Assembly (NCBI GenBank): GCA_025201365.1
Contig: JAIXMF010000001.1
Span: 2,914,001 to 2,978,000 of the forward strand
Source of the DNA: Syncephalis plumigaleata
Lineage: Eukaryota > Zoopagomycota > Zoopagomycetes > Zoopagales > Piptocephalidaceae
Direction of reading: 5' to 3'
DNA: 64,000 nucleotides
The translations under genes and the position numbers were made by a program. Of this stretch, positions 1-10,700 are shown one piece after another. Each line of letters opens with the position of its first letter. Position 1 is the first letter of the stretch. A model generated the notes under the pieces. It was not told the DNA's origin, searched no databases, and saw only the letters and a program-made list of their open reading frames with translations.

Positions 1-1
1 A

Positions 2-2113
2 TCTGGCGGTGACAATCCGGCCGCAGCTAGCGTTGCCGGCGAGCACTCGCTGCAAGCTGCACCATGGGCTCAACGTGGTGCCGGCGGTAATGATCAGTCG
101 GCTGGCGGTGCCGGTGGCCTCGGTCCATTGATGAAGAAGGTGCCCGATACGTCCTCGGAACTCTACACGATCCTACTCGTTACGTGCTACTCCGAGGGCG
201 AGGCATCACTCCGCTGTACCATTGAATCGCTGGCCGAGACCGAGTATGGCGATGATCACAAGTTATTATTTATTATTGCCGATGGTGTTATCACCGGTTC
301 AGGCGAGGATCGCTCCACTCCCGACATTTGTCTCGATCTAATGGAGGTAGACCCGGAATTCGCCGATCCACAACCAGTCTCGTATTTAGCCATTGCTGCC
401 GGTGCTAAGCAGCACAACATGGCCAAGGTATACGCCGGTCACTTCTCGCACAAGGGTCATCGTGTACCTACGGTATTGGTGGTGAAATGCGGTACACCTG
501 CCGAACAAAGCGCCGCCAAACCCGGTAACCGCGGCAAGCGCGACTCTCAAATTATCCTCATGAACTTCTTCTCCCGTGTCATGTACAACGAGCGTATGTG
601 TCCACTCGACTACGATCTATTCCGTAAGGTGACCCATCTCATGGGCATCACACCCGACTACTTTGAAACCGTACTTATGGTGGACGCCGACACCAAGGTC
701 TATCCCGATTCGCTACGTTTACTCATTAACTGCGTGCAAAATGACCCAATGATTATGGGTTTGTGCGGCGAAACGAAGATTGCCAACAAGCGTCAGTCAT
801 GGGTCACTGGCATTCAAGTGTTCGAGTATTACATCTCGCATCATCTTGGCAAGGCATTCGAGTCGGTATTTGGCGGTGTCACCTGTCTACCCGGTTGTTT
901 TTGCATGTACCGATTGAAGGCACGTAAGGGTCCCGATGACTGGGTGCCCATCATCACGAAGCCGGAAATTGTCCAGGAATACGCGTCTAATGTCGTGGAC
1001 ACGCTCCATCAAAAGAACCTGCTACTTCTCGGTGAGGATCGTTTCCTAACCACGCTAATGCTTCGCAACTTCCCCAGCCGTAAAATGATGTTTGTACCGC
1101 AATCCGTTTGTAAGACGGTGGTACCCGATGAGTTCAAGGTGTTGCTATCACAACGTCGTCGATGGATCAACTCGACCATTCACAATCTTATGGAATTGGT
1201 ACTCGTACGTAACCTGTGCGGTATCTTCTGCTTCTCTATGCAATTCGTCATTTTCATGGAATTGATCGGTACCGTCGTGTTACCCGTGGCCATCATGATG
1301 ACCTACTACTTGATCATTACCATGGCATCGCAAGAGTTCAACGGATTCACCTCGTATCTTCCATTGCTGCTTTTGATCGCAGTACTCGGTCTGCCTGGTA
1401 TTTTGATTCTCATTACTACGCGTAAGATTGTCTACTGCGCCTGGATGCTTGTCTACTTGATTGCACTGCCCGTGTGGAATTTCATTCTACCCGTCTACGC
1501 CTACTGGCACTTTGACGACTTCTCCTGGGGAGAAACGCGTAAGGTGGAGGGCGAGGTCAAGGGAGACGATCACGGCAAGAAGGAGGGCGAGTTCGACGCG
1601 TCATCCGTGCCATTAAAACGTTGGGAGGACTACGAGCGTCGTCGTATGCGCGAGCAGAAGCGTAAAGATCAATTGGGCGGCGCACTCCACAACGATCAGA
1701 CTAATTATGGTGGTGAGTCCTATTACCAACACACAGCGTATGCTCCATCTGATTTGGGACAAGAACAACGTCCATATGATTATGAACGACCAGGTGGCGG
1801 CATGCTCAATGATAATAGTATGCATATGCCACCGAGTAGCAATGGCGGTGCCAGTGCCAGTTCCTCACCCTACCATTACCCGCCATCATCGCAGCCACAG
1901 CAACCACAACAGTCGCATCATTACTATCAAACGACCACGGCGAATAATGGCAACGGTAATACTACAACAACGACTACACATTATGAAACATCGTCTGTGC
2001 ATCATTATCAACCGCATACGGGTAACAATTCAATGACTGATATGGGACAGCAACAACATCCATATGCTCCTAATCAGCCACCACCACCACCACCACCTAA
2101 GCATTATCCATAA
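2..2113 (+). CDS. Chitin synthase, class IV-type, 3' part (5' end outside window)
   Basis: Membrane glycosyltransferase polymerising UDP-GlcNAc into wall chitin. The reading frame is open to the left edge, so the start lies upstream; the first ATG inside the window is at 128. Counting from it, the GT2 catalytic region shows VDADT near residue 186, a GEDR segment near 300 and QRRRW near 341, the chitin synthase acceptor/catalytic signature. Three or four membrane helices follow (about 360-460), then [12 protein letters not shown], typical of class IV (yeast Chs3-like) enzymes. No myosin head or DEK domain is visible, although an N-terminal domain could lie outside. The last 130 residues are a Gln/Pro/Asn/His-rich tail ending in a proline run. 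No intron or frameshift is seen over 2.1 kb. Family call is firm; the class is inferred from the C-terminal signature. Confidence 0.93.
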   Translation, partial: SGGDNPAAASVAGEHSLQAAPWAQRGAGGNDQSAGGAGGLGPLMKKVPDTSSELYTILLVTCYSEGEASLRCTIESLAETEYGDDHKLLFIIADGVITGSGEDRSTPDICLDLMEVDPEFADPQPVSYLAIAAGAKQHNMAKVYAGHFSHKGHRVPTVLVVKCGTPAEQSAAKPGNRGKRDSQIILMNFFSRVMYNERMCPLDYDLFRKVTHLMGITPDYFETVLMVDADTKVYPDSLRLLINCVQNDPMIMGLCGETKIANKRQSWVTGIQVFEYYISHHLGKAFESVFGGVTCLPGCFCMYRLKARKGPDDWVPIITKPEIVQEYASNVVDTLHQKNLLLLGEDRFLTTLMLRNFPSRKMMFVPQSVCKTVVPDEFKVLLSQRRRWINSTIHNLMELVLVRNLCGIFCFSMQFVIFMELIGTVVLPVAIMMTYYLIITMASQEFNGFTSYLPLLLLIAVLGLPGILILITTRKIVYCAWMLVYLIALPVWNFILPVYAYWHFDDFSWGETRKVEGEVKGDDHGKKEGEFDASSVPLKRWEDYERRRMREQKRKDQLGGALHNDQTNYGGESYYQHTAYAPSDLGQEQRPYDYERPGGGMLNDNSMHMPPSSNGGASASSSPYHYPPSSQPQQPQQSHHYYQTTTANNGNGNTTTTTTHYETSSVHHYQPHTGNNSMTDMGQQQHPYAPNQPPPPPPPKHYP

Positions 2114-2451
2114 GTAATAGAAACTGTAATAGCAAGTGTATACTCGTGTCTATACTCTTGTTATTATGTTTAACTACCTACAACAACAACAATAGTTTAC
2201 TCTATATTATAATGGAGAGTATAAACTATATTGGATTTCCTCTTCTCTTCTACTTGATGGGACAATGATACACATTCTCATATTTCTTTTCGTATTAAAT
2301 GCATTTCATTCTATAATAATAATGCTACGTTGTAATGGAAATGATAAAAAATGATTCTTTTATTAGTCATTGATTGATTGATTGATTGATTGAGTTAGTT
2401 GAATGAGTGAATGAATAATGAGCGTGATATCTCATCATTGTTCTCTTCTAT
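2114..2451. other. Intergenic, chitin synthase and CCT3 3' ends
   Basis: Convergent 3' flanks, AT-rich. It holds a (TTGA)n microsatellite at about 2369-2392 and no supported gene. Confidence 0.6.
2369..2392. repeat. (TTGA)n microsatellite
   Basis: Six tandem copies of a 4-bp unit in the 3' flank of the chitin synthase gene. Confidence 0.85.
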
Positions 2452-4718
2452 TCAAATGATCATCTTGTTATTGTTCCATACCCTATAGATTAATAGATTA
2501 TTAATATTAATTATTACATCAGAGGATGTGAATGATTCATTTACCTCTTGTGCTTCTGGTGCACCATCTTCACCGGGTGCTGCACCACCACTGGCTGCAC
2601 CTGCACCACCGCCACCTCGTGATACACCCGATACAATATCATCCACTCGAAGTAATAAGCAGGCAGACTACAAATAGAATAGAGAAATAACAATAGACAT
2701 TAGGATAATCAATAGTAATTGTAATAGTAAATGATGCTTACTTCAATGGCTGTCTTGATAGTTTGTACTTTAACTGCGTATGGTTCCCAAATGCCATGTT
2801 GTTCCATATCGACTACGGTACCGGCACAGCCATCGATACCCCAGCTATGCTGACCATTGCGTGTTGAGCCTGTATCATATCAATGCAAGTACATAGAGAT
2901 AGATAAGTAAATCAAGTAGATGTGTATATCTTGTGTTTAAATGACAAGTCAATAGAACATGATAAACTTACACGTAGTTGAGTGAGTACTTTAATGGGTT
3001 ACCACCGCAATTCTGTACCAATGTACGTGGAATAACCTCCATAGCATCGGCTACACCCGTGTAGGCCATTGCTCGATACCTTCGAGTGATTTGGCTATCT
3101 CGCCGAGTTTCACACTGACTGCCATCTCGGTGGCACCACCACCTGGTAGTAGGCGTGGTTCGAAGAACACATTACGCGCCACACACATGGCATCTTGTAG
3201 GTTGCGTTCCACTTCATTGATGATATCCTTTGATGGACCACGTAGTAGAATGGTGCATGCCTTGGGTTCTTGACATTGTGTCAAGAATGAAAAGTATCTA
3301 GAATAGCAAATGGCAAGATGGTAATAAATGAATGAATGGTTAATCACTATTGGTATTCTATAATGTATAATACACTACTTACTCGTCGGCAATCTTCTCA
3401 ACGTGGAATAGACCACACTTTGTGCCTACATCCGATTCCTTGAGATCCTCCACTCGATTAACGATGGTGGCACCTGTGGCACGGGCAACACGATTATTAT
3501 CGGTCTTACGCATACGACGTAATACGGTGATGTTGGCCTTTAGCAAATAGTGTTGTGCCAAATCTAATAACAATGTTAACAACAACAATGTTAACAACAA
3601 CAATGTTAACTAGTAGTGATAGTAATCATACACGTACCAGAGACACCCTTTTCAGTAATCACAAGATCGGGTTGAGTGCGGTAATATGATTGCATAGCGT
3701 TTGAATTTGTTCCTCTTCAATTTGCAATAGACGATTCCAGTGGGATTCATCGGTTACTTCAATGTTCGTTTGACTCTCGCCCTTCTTGTATTCTAACGGG
3801 CAGTCAAGCAAGACAATACGTGGATTCTCGATACGACGACGCATCTTAGGATGAGTGACGTCCTTATTGACCATGACACCGTCTAGCACGCGAGACTCCT
3901 CGATCTCACCGCCGGGCACCTTCTCGACACGAGCGTAGCGTTTAATGTCCACCTCACGTCGGATCGAGTCACCCTCGCCTTCCTCCATGACCACGGTGCG
4001 TACGGCTTTCAAGGCGAGCGAGCACATAAGCTCACTCCAACGACTCGAGAACTTGGTACCGAGCGTGGACTTGACCAAGCGTAGCATCTCCTCCTCGTTG
4101 TTCACGTCGACCGGTTTGGCAATGGTGTCCAATACACGAATGGCATCCTCCAATGCTTGCTTATAGGCACGGATAATGACAATCGGATGAATGTTACGCT
4201 CGAGATGATCGACTGAAGTGGCGAGTACCTCTCCCGCCAGGACAATAACGGAGGTAGTGCCGTCGCCCACTTCCTCGTCTTGCGTACGACTAAGTTCGAT
4301 CATACTCTTGGCTGCAGGGTGTGCCACCTCCACTTCACGTAGGATGGCATTGCCATCGTTGGTGAGTAGAATACCGCCCATAGGGTCAAGCAACATCTTG
4401 AGCATCGAACGTGGACCCAAACAGGTACGAATAACATCGGCCACCGTCTAAATAAACGAATAGATGAATAGTGTAGAGTAGTGTAGAGCGTGTGCATACA
4501 GTTATAAGTTACATAGGTTCTTTTATGTGTATGCATGCATATATGCATTTCAATAAAACGACTTGTAACTTACTTTGGCAGCGGTGATGTTCGAGAGCTG
4601 AGCCTTACGACCGGTCTCGCGTTCGACCTTTGTATCTATAGTGAGATCCAATCTTAGATCCAGATTACGTGATTATACGCGACAAACACTCACTCATTAC
4701 AAGTACTGGAGCCGACAT
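2452..4718 (-). CDS. CCT3: T-complex protein 1 subunit gamma (CCT3), multi-exon, with frame breaks
   Basis: Subunit of the cytosolic TRiC/CCT chaperonin that folds actin and tubulin. The start is ATG at 4716-4718 (peptide MSAPVLVM); exons follow at about 4718-4708, 4635-4574, 4447-3638, 3563-3383 and further ones down to 2452. GDGTTS (ATP binding), LLDPMGG, the gamma-specific VDIKRYARVEKVPGG region and DIVSG near the C-terminus are all present. The C-terminus is a Gly/Ala-rich tail whose exact end is unclear because a GTAAAT possible donor follows APEAQE. The frame breaks three times, near 3667-3673, 3061-3068 and 2988-2994. Each is resolved by one extra base, giving DLVITEKG, PYTGVADAMEV and PLKVLTQLR, which match the conserved family sequence. 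These look like assembly deletions in an essential gene, not decay. Confidence 0.93.
3567..3610. repeat. 15-bp tandem repeat in a CCT3 intron
   Basis: About three copies of the unit CAATGTTAACAACAA, lying in the intron between the exons that end at 3638 and begin at 3563. Confidence 0.8.
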
Positions 4719-5086
4719 ATTCGATGATGACGGATGACGGATGATGACAATAGTTGGATCAAGCGATATAACAAACAGACAAACGGATAAACACGCGAAT
4801 GAACAATAATAGCGGTAGTGATAGATAAACTAGCAACAAAAAGAGAATACGTGTATGTGGATCAATGTAAATGGTAAAGAGGACACACACGCGCACGCAC
4901 AGAGGAAGAGAGAGAGCGAGAACTAGAGAGGAAAGTGTGATGACGATAGGAAAAAGAAACACCACACGCACACACACACAGAGACAGATATCGCTCTGTC
5001 ATAGTTTATCTATTCTTTACTTGTTCATTAGTAAAATTATCCATATTAACTAGTAGCAGCAGTGATATTGTCAACTGATCGAGACA
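4719..5086. promoter_or_regulatory. Divergent promoter region, CCT3 / peptidyl-tRNA hydrolase
   Basis: A 368-bp spacer separates two start codons pointing away from each other, so it probably carries both promoters. It contains CA-rich and purine-rich tracts; no clear TATA box was found. Confidence 0.5.
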
Positions 5087-6027
5087 ATGTCTGTATCTCC
5101 GTTACGCCACTACTAGTAAGTTACTAATAAGTTTATGATAGAATTGTAAGAGTAATAGCCACCAGTAGCTAGTAGGTTTAGGTAATTATGGCATGAACAC
5201 TACTCGACATAATGTGGGTGTTTACTGGCTAGATTCCATGCGACAACAGTTCGATCTTGTTTGGCAGAAATCTTCAGAACTAGGTGTAGACTACATGGAG
5301 GCAATATGGACACCCGACACGCCAACTCAACTTGGCTGGTGTGAGAGAGTATCTCCTACGATGCAACATCCTCAATCATGGCGTATCACCATGATGACTC
5401 CACACGGTTACATGAACACTTCGGGTAGACCGGTAGTACGAGCAAGTAAGTAAAGCGCTAATGCGTTAATGCAATCAATTATCTATCTATCTATCTAATA
5501 ATCGAGTAATAGTGACACGATGGCAACTTAAACCTAGTCAATTACTCGTGGTGCATGATGATATGGAACGTCAATGCGGTAAAGTATCACTTAAAAGTAG
5601 CGGGAGTGCAAAGTAAGAAAAGTCAACTGTGCAAACACACACGCATTAACGACAACTCTAGTGGACATAATGGAGTCAAGTCGATTGTTAGCGAGCTGAG
5701 AACAGATGTAAGTGAAGGATGGAGTACATGACGTTACAGAGAAGTCTAGTCATGTAGCAATAGACTGATTATGGATGCTGCAATATTTAGAAATTCCATC
5801 GATTACGCATCGGTATTGATCGACCAGAATCACGTAGTGCTAATGTGGTGGCCAAGTACGTGCTACGTAATTTCCATTCGCAGCAAAGGAAAACATTAGA
5901 GGATACATCGTTTGTATTGGCATTCTCCGAGTTATTAATGCTTATTAGCCGACATGAACAACAAATAGAGATGTTACAAACTGCTGAGAGATTGCAGATG
6001 AAACAGGCATCAATACAAAACGCATAG
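5087..6027 (+). CDS. Peptidyl-tRNA hydrolase (Pth family)
   Basis: Releases tRNA from prematurely dropped peptidyl-tRNA; in eukaryotes this bacterial-type form is usually mitochondrial. Visible motifs are GLGNYGMNTTRHNVG (binding site with catalytic His), YMNTSGRPV, LLVVHDDME (conserved Asp), SLKSSGSAK and GHNGVKSI, followed by FHRLRIGIDRP. Exons: 5087-5115 (candidate), one starting near 5172 to 5445, 5513-5612, 5662-5707, 5791-6027. The last four junctions join in phase. The first exon (ATG at 5087, donor GTAAGT) does not join exon 2 in phase with any AG I can see, so the N-terminus is unresolved or another base is missing. The C-terminal 40 residues are Gln-rich and helical. Confidence 0.87.
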
Positions 6028-7010
6028 ACGAGGATTATGATGATTCTGTAACTGCTCTAGATTATTGCCATACTATTATTATTATTATTACGCTATTGTA
6101 TATCATTTAGTAATCAAAAAATAAAGCATTCTACATCATTATGTAGCATCGATAGGATATTCATTCTAGTCATGTACTCGTATATCATTCGGATTTCTAA
6201 CATATTGTAACAATGGAAACTTGCCGTTTCTTTCCCTGCAATCACATTGATCAAACTTGTTTTGAACGATTAACGACATTCGTGTGTTCAAACTAAAACT
6301 ATCCTTGTGTATCATTAAACTTCTCGAATGACCCCAGTATAAAGTAGGAGTAGGGAGATCATGCTGATACTGATTATCAGCGGGGCAGATACAACGTCAA
6401 TGGTTAGCATGGTATTGCAACCGGAAGAATACAGGAGAAAGCGGGATACATGTATGATAACTTATACAATAGGCTAAAAAGATGTTTACAAAAGGAGACA
6501 TGATCATGTTTCATGGATATTGATGCTCTCTATAATCGCTGTGATACTGGTTCTCCTCAATGATTATCGCATATCTGTGTGCTCATCAAGAAAGGAAATA
6601 AGAGGTAGGATTGATGCCAAAGAAAACAAAGTGTCAACATGACGTATATTGCAGGAATAATGAGCGCATCACATTTCATGGTTGATATTGAAACGGAAAA
6701 TATCAACAGGCAAACAAGCAAGCAAGCAAACAGATAACTTGTATCGTCGGTGAATGTCTCGTATTACTATTAAGGAGTATTCTTAATTTGTTTATCGAGG
6801 AGTACAGTCCGAGAGTAATTCAGCTATAAATTGACGGTCATTTATCTGTCAAATTAGACGATATCAACAACAACAACGACAACGACAACAACAACCACGA
6901 GTTCATCCATCATTACTGGAGCCACGACATTCTACATTTCATCTACATCATCTTTCTCATCGTCGAATCTTTGATAGATCGCAACACGTTCAATCCGCAC
7001 TACATTCAAC
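6028..7010. other. Intergenic region
   Basis: AT-rich spacer between the peptidyl-tRNA hydrolase and a small secreted protein gene. It has CAA/CGA-rich tracts near 6865-6900 and a TATAAA at 6825-6830. No supported gene was seen. Confidence 0.5.
6825..6830 (+). promoter_or_regulatory. Candidate TATA box of the small secreted protein gene
   Basis: TATAAA about 180 bp upstream of the ATG at 7011; position fits a TATA box with a moderate 5' leader. Motif match only. Confidence 0.35.
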
Positions 7011-7629
7011 ATGAATCTCAAGGCTCTTCTTCTTTCTGTTACCATGCTAGGTTCCATGGTATCCGCGCAAACTAAAGCCAGCGAGTAAGTGTACTAGTAT
7101 TGGTGTGCGTTTATCCTCGTCATTTACTAAGATGATTACATTAGTTCTAGCACCGTTCCTATTGATTCTCTCTTCAAAATACAAGCTGGTGGAAAGATGC
7201 GCGATGGAACAATAACACTAGATGCACAATTTCGACCATTTGGCAAAGGTTGGCGGGCTACCGGAAAATTCGGTATTTCACCCGTCAATATCCTGTGCAG
7301 TAGTGACAATCCAAGCAGGAAATTGAAATCTTCTGCTATATTCGATGTAAGATTAGCTCATTTTGTTATATGGATAGATATATATATTACATATGATATA
7401 GAATGGTCTCATTTCTAATCTATTATAATTACATAAATTATAGAGAGTTGCTGCAACGCCAATGACTACCCAGTCACGTCTTACACGTCCATTGGATATA
7501 TTCAAACTTCGCGACGGCACTTGCTATTTACTCCGGACTACATGTAATCCACTCGGCCAATGGTTGACTGCTCTGTCGAGGTCACAAGTCCCGGATAAAC
7601 GGCTAGAGTTAATACTGTTTATACTCTAG
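7011..7629 (+). CDS. Small secreted protein, unrecognised
   Basis: No family recognised. Three exons (7011-7084, 7145-7346, 7444-7629) join in phase into about 154 residues. The N-terminus is a good signal peptide (MNLKALLLSVTMLGSMVSAQ) with likely cleavage after VSA. The mature part is Gly/Arg/Lys-rich around GGKMRDGTITLDAQ and GKGWRATGKF, with three cysteines: one in NILCSS and two in GTCYLLRTTC. No membrane helix follows the signal. The gene sits between a housekeeping gene and a wall glucanase. Small size, secretion and lack of relatives fit an extracellular or effector-like role, but that is inference. Confidence 0.65.
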
Positions 7630-8350
7630 TTAACCAAGGTAACGACTAGGCTTAAAATGATCATTGCTTCATCATTACTTACAGTGTCAATTAATTATTA
7701 GCTACCGATGAGTTGGTAAGCTTGGCTGGTATATTCCTCCCAACCTTCAGAGTAAGTCAAAATGTCATTTGATAGCATTATTTACTAAATGATAAATATT
7801 ATTAGACATTTGCATACTTCCAAGTGGAGCACCTTTCTATCCACACTATGAGACTGCCACTCAATTTACAACGCCACCACCTCTAATGGCGTCATGAATA
7901 ATCTACGCAAGCCATGCTTCAGCTGCCGGTGTTGCTCCAGTGCAACCCACTCAACAGAGCGTCTATAGGCTTTTTTGCATTCAACTAGCAAAATAATGAC
8001 GAGTTTGCTTAGATGAATTATTGAATAAACATAACCATTTAGACAAGTAATATTACATCTACCATATAGATTAGAGCAAAAGAGGTGTTATTTATTCAGG
8101 ATAAAAAAGAAGCAAAAGTATATCGTACTCTTGCTCGATGATCATTGCAATGTTTTATAAACATACACACATACATTATATGTACGCGTGCAGTTAAAAG
8201 TATACCAACCACCATCGTGTATTATTTATCAATTGGTTTCATAGATAGTTAGTTATAAAAACCTAATAGATAAATAATGACAATGTTATTTTGTGATATC
8301 ACATATCATGAGATATGACTGCGATACGCCAACGGCTAATTAACGATGCT
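7630..8350. other. Intergenic region
   Basis: Spacer after the small secreted protein gene and before the 3' end of the convergent glucanase gene. Short open stretches near 7830-7920 are not supported as exons. Confidence 0.45.
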
Positions 8351-9837
8351 CTATCGACGTCTATCGCAGCTGTAGGTACGCTTCGAGGGATCCTTTGGAA
8401 TCCAGCCTTGTTCCACACCCTTGAGATAGCTCCATTGTGGCTCGCGTTCCGTCTTGAAATTCCAGAAGAACCAGCCTGAACCAGCCTCATAGGTGTCCAT
8501 TTGGATCTCGGTGAATCGCTTGAGCCATTCGCGGTATTCCTGGCTAAAGTAGCGGATGTCATGGTCGTAAAGGCACGTGTTGCCTGGAGTGATGGGAACG
8601 CCGTTACGAGAGGGAATGGTACCATCCCAGCGAGCACCAATGTTGAATCCGTTCAACCATTGCGCGCAATCAGTGGTGGCCAACGACCACTCGCCGGTAA
8701 TGGTGTTAACAAGGGTTTGCGAGCGTTCAATGTCACGCTTAATACTGCAGCTGTGTTCCAAGTGCTCGTCCTCGTTCTTTTTCAGTAGATCATCCATGAA
8801 TACGTGGTAGACATGCGTGTCAAGGATAATCTTGCTGTTGTTGTATGGGCGTACAAAGTCCTCCCATTGGTTGAGCGGTAGGAAGGCGTCGTGAATGGCG
8901 ACAATACGGTTGGGTTGGTTGCGTTGAACGACGGCACGACCCTCTCGATAGAATTGTCGCACGCTATCCATGTTGAGACCCCAGTTGGCCGGTTCATTCA
9001 CGAGTTGCACACTAGTTACGTGTGGGTATTTCGACTCGGGCAGCATCGATGATAGTTGGTCGAGTGCGTTAAGCGTACGCTTGACATGGCTCGGATCTTT
9101 CAGCCATGTGATGGGACCCTTCTTGCCGCTGTTGTCGAAACCGTTCTGCGAGCCCGGTGCACCGTGTAGATCGATCATCACCTTCATGTTGTAGGTGGAC
9201 GCCCAGTTAACCGCTTTGAACAGATAGGGGATATGACCCTGCACCCATGGCTCCTCTCTAAGCGTGTTGACGGCCCAGTAACCGATGGGGATACGAACGT
9301 GGTTAATACCGGCAGCGGCCAATTTACGGAAATCATCCTCGTGACCCAGGTGTCCCATGAGCCTTCAGCTGACGTTTAGCCTCTTCACGACCGAGTTTCT
9401 CGCAGAAGGTCCACTCGTCCACGGCTTGGTCGTTTTCGTGAAGTGGAAGGAATTGCTCGAACAAACTAGGTGTAATCCCTGTATAAGTAAGTGCATCATA
9501 CACACATAGATACAAATAGGCGTCAATTACCCGGTGGTTAGTATGCAAAATCTATTCGGAGATGAAAATAGTCGCACTTACATGGTTCAAGTACGAGCCA
9601 GCCACCCAGATTGACACCGCGAATCTTTTCGGTATGATTATGCTTGGGCTTCTTTGTCATGCTATGAGTAGCGGCAGGATTATAGTTGGCGGGTGTATTG
9701 ATGGCAGTATTAGTCAGTGTTTTGCCATGTGGCTTACTGTTGGCCACTGTCTTGTGCGCATTTTGCGTCTGTCCGTGGGTTAGCGAGGTGCAAAGTAAGA
9801 CGGTTGCCACCGCGGCAAGTCCAATAAGGTATCGCAT
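8351..9837 (-). CDS. Exo-1,3-beta-glucanase, GH5_9 family, copy 1 (two frame breaks)
   Basis: Secreted hydrolase trimming glucose from beta-1,3-glucan in the wall. Exon 1 (9837-9582) gives a signal peptide, a 45-residue Asn/Thr/His-rich spacer and IRGVNLGGWLVLEP. Exon 2 (9478-8351) starts in phase with ITPSLFEQF. Family hallmarks are HVRIPIGYWAV, HGAPGSQNGFDNSG, the acid/base Glu in LVNEP, the nucleophile Glu in TGEWS, and FFWNFKTE near the end. Around 9340-9365 the frame breaks twice within 20 bp. One extra T and one extra C (or G) restore AHWDTWVTEDDF, matching the intact paralogue at 34878-36294. Both catalytic glutamates lie downstream of the break in one open frame, so the enzyme is probably intact in the organism. 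Confidence 0.9.
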
Positions 9838-10700
9838 GTTGATAATAGTGACAATAGATAAATAGGTTAAATAAATTGAGTATTATAATGGCGAAGGTAA
9901 AAATGATAAAAGCAATAGCTTGTGTGATTAATTACGCCAGCCTTTTAACGAGTATAATAACGCGTCCTTGCTCAACAAGATAGTACAGGTCCCAGTACAA
10001 CAAACTAAGTAGCAATAGTAGCAACGACAATAACAACAATAACAGTAACAGTAAAAGGAGACAAAGGAGTGGGTAAGTAAAGTTGTCTAGGGTGGCGTAG
10101 GGGCAACGCGGCGTTTAAATGAAATTTATTTTGCTGAAATTACAACAGGCATATCGTGCGCGTGTGTGCGTGTCTCCTGAGTGAACGAGTACACGAATCA
10201 ACGACTGTACTGGCAAGTCATGCGACACAATGGTGCGAGAAATCGAGGACTAAAGAGGACTAGAGAGGAAGATAAGATGTTTTCGTACACACACACGTTT
10301 GCAATTTTAGAATAATCCTCATTTGCACTGTCCTTCCTTCCTTCTTCTTCCTTCCTTTCTTTCCTTTCTCTCTTTCCTTATTTCTTTCCTTCTATATAGA
10401 AACAGGTTATTATTAATACTGGTGTATAGGTAAATGTCATGACAAGTTCAACTGGATTGAGGAGGTGTACATGAAGGAAAAAAGATGTCATGGGACGGTG
10501 CAGTATAATGCAGTACAGCGCAATGCTGATAAGATTACTGCTCTAGTTTAGGGGAGAGAGAGTGTGTGTGTGTAGTCTTTACAATATGTTTATTTTATGT
10601 TGACTATGCTGGAAATAATGCATACTCATCATTATTATAAAAAACATTTATTATTACTATTTGACATTGTAACATGTATGTCTGTGTGTGCGTGTGAGTA
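9838..10700. other. Intergenic region with pyrimidine tract
   Basis: 5' flank of the glucanase gene and 3' flank of the next minus-strand gene. Contains a strong C/T-only tract at about 10326-10392 and CA/GT repeats. No gene was seen. Confidence 0.5.
10326..10392. repeat. Polypyrimidine (CCTT-rich) low-complexity tract
   Basis: Nearly pure C/T run built of CCTT, CTTT and CTTC units in a non-coding spacer. Confidence 0.75.

Noticed and set aside
1216-2036. Plus- and minus-strand ORFs overlapping the chitin synthase 3' half
   Set aside because: They lie in other frames of a long conserved gene and have His/Arg-rich shadow composition.
3945-4451. Plus-strand ORFs antisense to CCT3
   Set aside because: Shadows of a highly conserved coding exon on the other strand.
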